This document shows positions 19,958-23,090 of a stretch of DNA of 23,090 nt, one piece after another (position 1 is the first letter of the stretch; each line of letters opens with the position of its first letter). This stretch comes from a virus, in the IMG/VR virus record IMGVR_UViG_3300031553_000038, positions 1 to 23,090 of that record; one strand, 5' to 3'. The notes under the pieces were generated by a model, which was not told the DNA's origin, searched no databases, and saw nothing but the letters and a program-made list of their open reading frames with translations. Position numbers and translations under genes: made by a program.

Positions 19958-20515
19958 ATGCCTTACAGAATAACAGATGGAAAAAAAGTTCAATGCACCC
20001 ACTGCAATCAATTCATGTTGTCTGCAGCAAAAAAAGGTAGAACAATTTGCAAACATTGTCATAAACCATTCATCTTTAATAAGGAACTCTTCTTAAGAAA
20101 AACAAGAGAGTATGCTCATAAACCTGATGTGTACAAACGACGCAAAAAATGGGAACATGACAATCGTAAGCATCTTGCAGAACAAGCATTAAAACGCTAT
20201 TATAAAAAACATGACCATATAAGAAAACTTAACAATCTGGCTACTGCAAGAGCGAGAGGAGTTTCAGCAATTCCTATTGATGGACCTTGTGAAATATGTA
20301 ATCTTAAAAAGAACAAAATGTCTCGCCACCATCTATTGCCAAAATATGCGGGTGGAAAAAACACACGCCAAAATTTGGTTCGATTATGTAACAAACATCA
20401 CCAACAACTAGAACAAAAAGCCAAAAAAGAGCTAATTTTGGCGTTTCCAAACGAATATTTTGCCATAGGGCAGAAAATATTAATGGAGATGAAATCTAAT
20501 TTTAGACCTACATGA
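19958..20515 (+). CDS. HNH endonuclease with N-terminal zinc ribbon
   Basis: 185 residues. The zinc ribbon is C13/C16 plus C31/C34. The basic, Lys/His/Tyr-rich helical region (45-100) probably contacts DNA. The HNH core is C111/C114, HH at 124-125 (SRHHLLPKYAGG), N139 in TRQNLVRLC, and CNKHH (144-148). The gene is AT-rich, has its own TATA box and separates the glycosyltransferase gene from the radical SAM gene, with its stop overlapping the latter's ATG (ATGA). This is what a free-standing homing endonuclease insertion would look like. Same plan as the gene at 955-1368. Confidence 0.88.
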   Translation: MPYRITDGKKVQCTHCNQFMLSAAKKGRTICKHCHKPFIFNKELFLRKTREYAHKPDVYKRRKKWEHDNRKHLAEQALKRYYKKHDHIRKLNNLATARARGVSAIPIDGPCEICNLKKNKMSRHHLLPKYAGGKNTRQNLVRLCNKHHQQLEQKAKKELILAFPNEYFAIGQKILMEMKSNFRPT

Positions 20516-21456
20516 ATTTCTTGACAACCCCCCATTTCCAAAATTCATACAGTTTGAGACAGAACAGCTACTTTCCGTGGCTTTCCTCAAAAAACACTGT
20601 ATGTAACGCACGGTGCCTCATGTGCCCACACGACAAAATGGAGAAACGCCCACAAGCGCCGTGGAGTCTAATCTCAAAGATAATCCGCGAAGTCGCACCC
20701 AAAGTCGACGCGGTCTGCCCCTTCCTCATGCAGGAACCCACCCTCGAACCCCGCCTAGTCCCAATCCTAGCCAACATCAAACAACGCAACCCAGCCTGTC
20801 AGACAATCGTCTACAGCAACATGAACCACCTCCCTGACACAACAATCAAAGGCATAGTAGACACACAAATCCTCGACGAACTCCATATCAGCTTCTACGG
20901 ACCAACCGAAGAACTATACAGGAAATGGCAGCCCCCACTAAACCGAGAACGCACAATCATCAACATCAAAAAATTTTACCTCTACAGGCAACTAACCAAA
21001 CGGCTCAAACCAAAAATAACCCTGCACGTACTATCTGTGCCAGAAATCATGGATGCAATAGCAGGATACGGCGACGTCACAAGCTACGTTGACACAGTCG
21101 CAAACGTGCAGTACGACACCTTCCATGGCGACATCCCAGACCTAGCAGGCGATCAAACACGATACATGGGCAAGCCAGCCCCGCGTGTGCCCTGCCAGCG
21201 GCTGTGGACGGGAATGAACATCCACTCAAACGGCAACGTGGTGCCCTGCTGCATCGACTACAACGACGAATACGTCCTCGGCAACGTAACTGAACAATCA
21301 GCAGAGGAGGTGTGGAACAGCCTCGAATTCGCCAAATTCAGGAAACTGCACACAGAGGGCAGATGGAACGAAATCCCCATGTGCAGACGCTGCAGAGTAC
21401 ACGAGTACCAATTCAACAAAGAATGGACAAATTGGTGGCTAAACAAAGGTGAATAA
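20512..21456 (+). CDS. Radical SAM protein with SPASM-like domain
   Basis: 314 residues. The [4Fe-4S] radical SAM motif is CNARCLMC (C31, C35, C38). MQEPTLEP (73-80) matches the GEP motif that contacts SAM. The C-terminal auxiliary cluster region has C228 (VPCQRLW), CC at 246-247 after HSNGNVVP, a YVLGNVTEQSAEEVWNS stretch (254-270) and CRRC (291-294), as in SPASM/twitch enzymes. Such proteins modify peptides, sugars or lipids by radical chemistry. The substrate is unknown. Iron-sulfur chemistry fits an anaerobic host. The ATG overlaps the HNH stop, and the N-terminus may have been altered by that insertion. Confidence 0.88.
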   Translation: MNFLTTPHFQNSYSLRQNSYFPWLSSKNTVCNARCLMCPHDKMEKRPQAPWSLISKIIREVAPKVDAVCPFLMQEPTLEPRLVPILANIKQRNPACQTIVYSNMNHLPDTTIKGIVDTQILDELHISFYGPTEELYRKWQPPLNRERTIINIKKFYLYRQLTKRLKPKITLHVLSVPEIMDAIAGYGDVTSYVDTVANVQYDTFHGDIPDLAGDQTRYMGKPAPRVPCQRLWTGMNIHSNGNVVPCCIDYNDEYVLGNVTEQSAEEVWNSLEFAKFRKLHTEGRWNEIPMCRRCRVHEYQFNKEWTNWWLNKGE

Positions 21457-21458
21457 AA

Positions 21459-21602
21459 GTGTCTGAAAGCGTTAAAATTATGACATTAACAGGACACACA
21501 TATTTGATTCCTAAAAATGTTGCAGAACAATTGAAGAAAACGGGACGATTAGATGGACCATGTGAAACAAATTTAGCTTATTCATGTGGTGACTCTTCGT
21601 GA
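21459..21602 (+). CDS. Small hypothetical protein, 47 aa, ending GDSS
   Basis: GTG 21459 has AGGTG 8 nt upstream and lies just after the radical SAM stop. The product (MSESVKIMTLTGHTYLIPKN, then VAEQLKKTGRLDGPCETNLA...) ends CGDSS-stop, and the stop overlaps the GTG of the next gene. The DNA is AT-rich. The short beta-hairpin plus helix resembles an AbrB/SpoVT half-domain in rhythm (TGHTYLIPKNVAEQL), but this is weak. It may be a peptide substrate of the radical SAM enzyme, given its small size and adjacent position; untested. Confidence 0.55.
   Translation: MSESVKIMTLTGHTYLIPKNVAEQLKKTGRLDGPCETNLAYSCGDSS
21591..21600 (+). repeat. GACTCTTCGT motif, copy 7 (+)
   Basis: It spans the stop/start junction of the 47-aa gene and the 101-aa zinc-finger gene, in a 17-nt block identical to copy 6. 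Confidence 0.75.
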
Positions 21603-21904
21603 CTAAACAGAAAATAATCTACAGCCAAGTGCTCGAAAAACTCAGCCTGCCGCCGGACACAGACAAGGTTAAACGATGCAACTTCTGCGGCAACCTGCTT
21701 CACCTAATCAAAGTCAACGACATCGTCGGCTTCTGGGTACACAAAGGAGAGGACGTGCAGAAGTGTGGAGAGACAAACAAGATGTATCCGGGTAAGCCCA
21801 TGATAGTTCAGAACATGAACTTTTACCGCGAGATGAAAAACATCTGGATGGGAATAAGACAGGCAAAGGAGAACAGAAAAGATGGTGGGAATCCCAAAAA
21901 TTAG
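21599..21904 (+). CDS. Small zinc-finger protein, 101 aa
   Basis: GTG 21599 overlaps the previous stop. CNFCG (C27, C30) with a later H/C pair (WVHKGEDVQKCG) forms one probable zinc site. The C-terminal part is helical and basic (YREMKNIWMGIRQAKENRKD). The last 23 nt overlap the next gene. No family recognised; a nucleic-acid or protein-binding role is plausible. Confidence 0.65.
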   Translation: MTKQKIIYSQVLEKLSLPPDTDKVKRCNFCGNLLHLIKVNDIVGFWVHKGEDVQKCGETNKMYPGKPMIVQNMNFYREMKNIWMGIRQAKENRKDGGNPKN

Positions 21905-22094
21905 CGAATACAATCGCAGTTGCCTAAACTGCCACTGGTTCCAATTCAACCCAAAACGTCCCGCAAGACTCAACAGAGAATGCTGCTACCCCGGCAAAGT
22001 CACAACCAAACGAGGAGTCTGCATGATGTGGAAGGACACACGCACACTCTGGCAACGGCTGCGCGGAGAAAAAATAATGAAGGCATTCTGTTGA
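21882..22094 (+). CDS. Cys-rich small protein, 70 aa
   Basis: ATG 21882 follows AGGAG at good spacing. CLNC (C14, C17), then CC (34-35) and C47 in TKRGVCMMW give a four-Cys cluster, for zinc or possibly Fe-S. The C-terminus is basic (LWQRLRGEKIMKAFC). It overlaps the methyltransferase start (TTGA). Similar four-Cys proteins occur in archaeal viruses, function unknown. Confidence 0.6.
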   Translation: MVGIPKISEYNRSCLNCHWFQFNPKRPARLNRECCYPGKVTTKRGVCMMWKDTRTLWQRLRGEKIMKAFC

Positions 22095-22756
22095 CTGAAC
22101 TAGACACCCCTAACTATTACAGTCAATGGCAGAAGATGCCCGGAAACCCGCTAACATGGCAGAACACGCAAGAGCAAGTTAACCACAAAGGACGCGCATG
22201 GATTGCAGATCACATAAAGAAAACCAGCAAATCAGTCCTCGACATAGGCTGCGGTATAGGACTAGACTACGATCACTATAAAGACGGCTGCATCAAATAT
22301 CTGGGCGTAGACATCACCCCAAAGTTTGTTGAAGCCGCAAAACAGAGAGGTGCCCCCGCAGAAGTCGGCGACGTGCTTAACCTCAGATTCAAAGACGAAA
22401 GCTTCGACACCGTATACTGCAAAGACCTTCTCATACATCTGCAACCCGGAGAATGGCGCCGCGCCCTAAAGGAGATGGCGCGCGTCGCAAAAAAGCAGAT
22501 AATAACCCTAGAGGACAGATGGAGAAACGAAACCGTCTACGCGCTCATAGAGAAACATGCAAGCTTCAACGAAAGCAAACACGACTTCGAGATGCTGCTG
22601 TTCTTCCACAACACATACAACGAATCCGACTTTCTGAAGCAGGCATGCCTGCTGGGGCTGAACGTTGAAACCCGACTGGTGAAATGCAGTCCCCCAATCC
22701 GAAGTTTAGATGGTCGTGTACGCTTCAGTCAAATCACAATCTACACCAAAGAATAA
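22091..22756 (+). CDS. Class I SAM-dependent methyltransferase
   Basis: TTG 22091 overlaps the previous stop and gives 221 residues. The frame is open further upstream but only as an out-of-frame shadow of the Cys-rich gene. Motif I is VLDIGCGIG (49-57), the acidic loop is LGVD (71-74), and motifs II/III are AEVGDVLNL (90-98) and FDTVYCKDLLIHL (105-117). This is the small-molecule/UbiE-like Rossmann methyltransferase type (PF08241-like), with no DNA methylase NPPY motif. Together with the glycosyltransferase and radical SAM genes it points to modification of a sugar, lipid or peptide. Confidence 0.85.
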   Translation: MTELDTPNYYSQWQKMPGNPLTWQNTQEQVNHKGRAWIADHIKKTSKSVLDIGCGIGLDYDHYKDGCIKYLGVDITPKFVEAAKQRGAPAEVGDVLNLRFKDESFDTVYCKDLLIHLQPGEWRRALKEMARVAKKQIITLEDRWRNETVYALIEKHASFNESKHDFEMLLFFHNTYNESDFLKQACLLGLNVETRLVKCSPPIRSLDGRVRFSQITIYTKE

Positions 22757-22774
22757 CGTTGCCATCTTTGTGTG

Positions 22775-22792
22775 GTTTAGTCTAGCCTAAAC
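22775..22792 (+). terminator. Hairpin after the methyltransferase gene
   Basis: GTTTAG (22775-22780) pairs with CTAAAC (22787-22792), 6-nt loop. No T tract follows on +, so it is at most a weak terminator or mRNA 3' end. Confidence 0.35.
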
Positions 22793-22795
22793 AGC

Positions 22796-22821
22796 AAAAA
22801 AAGCTAAGGCGTATTTTTAGC
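22796..22821 (-). terminator. Hairpin plus T7 terminator for the - strand genes
   Basis: On -, GCTAA and TTAGC (22817-22821/22803-22807) form a stem that is followed at once by seven T (22802-22796). It lies just after the stop of the - strand gene at 22825. Confidence 0.5.
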
Positions 22822-22824
22822 CCG

Positions 22825-23025
22825 TTACTCTGTTTTCTTCAAGTCGCGTATCCGCATCACAATCTCTGAAATCCGCTTTTTTCGCGGCAAATCAATAACA
22901 AGTTTGCCGCGCTCCATACAGTCTATACACACATTGAAATCGATGCTTGTTCCATCATAGAACACAAACTTGCACGGATAAACGACTTTAACTTGGTCTC
23001 CGCAGCAGTCACACCAAAGCGTCAT
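22825..23025 (-). CDS. Small zinc-ribbon protein, 66 aa
   Basis: ATG 23025 follows GGGGGAT. CDCC (C5 to C8) and CIDC (C33, C36) give a four-Cys zinc ribbon, with a YPCKFVFYDGTSIDFNVC beta-hairpin between them. The C-terminus is basic (LPRKKRISEIVMRIRDLKKT). It is transcribed towards the + strand arm, so 22757-22824 is a convergent junction. A nucleic-acid-binding role is likely. Confidence 0.7.
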   Translation of the reverse strand: MTLWCDCCGDQVKVVYPCKFVFYDGTSIDFNVCIDCMERGKLVIDLPRKKRISEIVMRIRDLKKTE

Positions 23026-23026
23026 C

Positions 23027-23090
23027 CTATATCCCCCAGATGATAGTTAAGATGGTGAGGTTGTTTACTATAACAGCTGTGTAGATGCCG
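23027..23090 (-). CDS. 3' end of an upstream - strand gene (partial)
   Basis: One - strand frame is open from the window edge to TAG at 23027-23029, encoding GIYTAVIVNNLTILTIIWGI, which is hydrophobic and TM-like. The stop is one base before the next ATG, as expected in an operon. With only 20 residues visible this is tentative. Confidence 0.35.
   Translation of the reverse strand, partial: GIYTAVIVNNLTILTIIWGI

Noticed and set aside
21920-22090. N-terminal extension of the methyltransferase frame
   Set aside because: These 57 codons are an out-of-frame read of the Cys-rich 70-aa gene. The TTG at 22091 overlapping that gene's stop gives a normal methyltransferase N-terminus.
1-23090. CRISPR array, tRNA or rRNA genes, integrase or attachment site
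   Set aside because: No regularly spaced repeat-spacer series, cloverleaf or recombinase motif was found by reading both strands. A weak tRNA or att site could still be missed without a computed search.

Overview
The window looks like about 23 kb of a tailed (Caudoviricetes, HK97-type) archaeal virus or provirus from an uncultivated host. The viral assignment rests on an ordered head-gene run on the + strand: terminase small subunit, terminase large subunit, portal, MuF-like minor head protein, prohead protease/scaffold, decoration protein and two tandem HK97-fold major capsid proteins. The archaeal assignment rests on TATA-box promoters (for example 843-850, 8942-8949, 18773-18779, 19926-19933) whose centres lie about 25-28 nt before a start codon, which fits leaderless transcripts. 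Many small zinc-ribbon proteins, frequent GTG/TTG starts and AGGTGA/GGTGGG-type Shine-Dalgarno sites agree with this. The host lineage cannot be read from the sequence. No tail tube, sheath, tape-measure or integrase gene is visible, so the genome continues outside the window.

Layout. (i) 1-1860, - strand: a regulatory/accessory arm of small genes (coiled-coil protein, two very small proteins, a possible ribbon-helix-helix protein, an HNH endonuclease and an HTH regulator). (ii) 1861-2287: a divergent control region with a 14-bp palindrome, a strong TATA box, a predicted roughly 65-nt structured small RNA ending in a hairpin plus T7, and the promoter of the + arm. (iii) 2288-6408, + strand: a compact overlapping operon with a two-TM protein, a TRAFAC-type GTPase, a 49-aa protein, a possible GTPase-associated (GAP1-N-like) protein, three single-anchor membrane or surface proteins and two tiny proteins. 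This is the best candidate for an undescribed system. (iv) 6454-18090: the virion head operon, interrupted at 8494-8878 by two opposite-strand small genes. It also carries a DNRLRE carbohydrate-binding protein, a phage fibre-like protein and a Tyr-Trp repeat protein. (v) 18128-22756: an accessory arm with zinc-binding proteins, a glycosyltransferase, an HNH endonuclease, a radical SAM/SPASM protein and a SAM methyltransferase. (vi) 22825-23090: convergent - strand genes.

How it fits together. The HTH protein at 1579-1860 and the palindrome next to it probably control the divergent region. The GTPase operon encodes a membrane-associated machine whose task in infection is unknown. The head operon builds and fills the capsid. 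The 3' accessory arm looks able to modify a glycan, lipid or protein. A 10-bp word, GACTCTTCGT, occurs seven times (chance expectation well below one) and often sits at gene ends, where it encodes a terminal Asp-Ser-Ser-stop that overlaps the next GTG start. It may mark cassette or gene-exchange boundaries.
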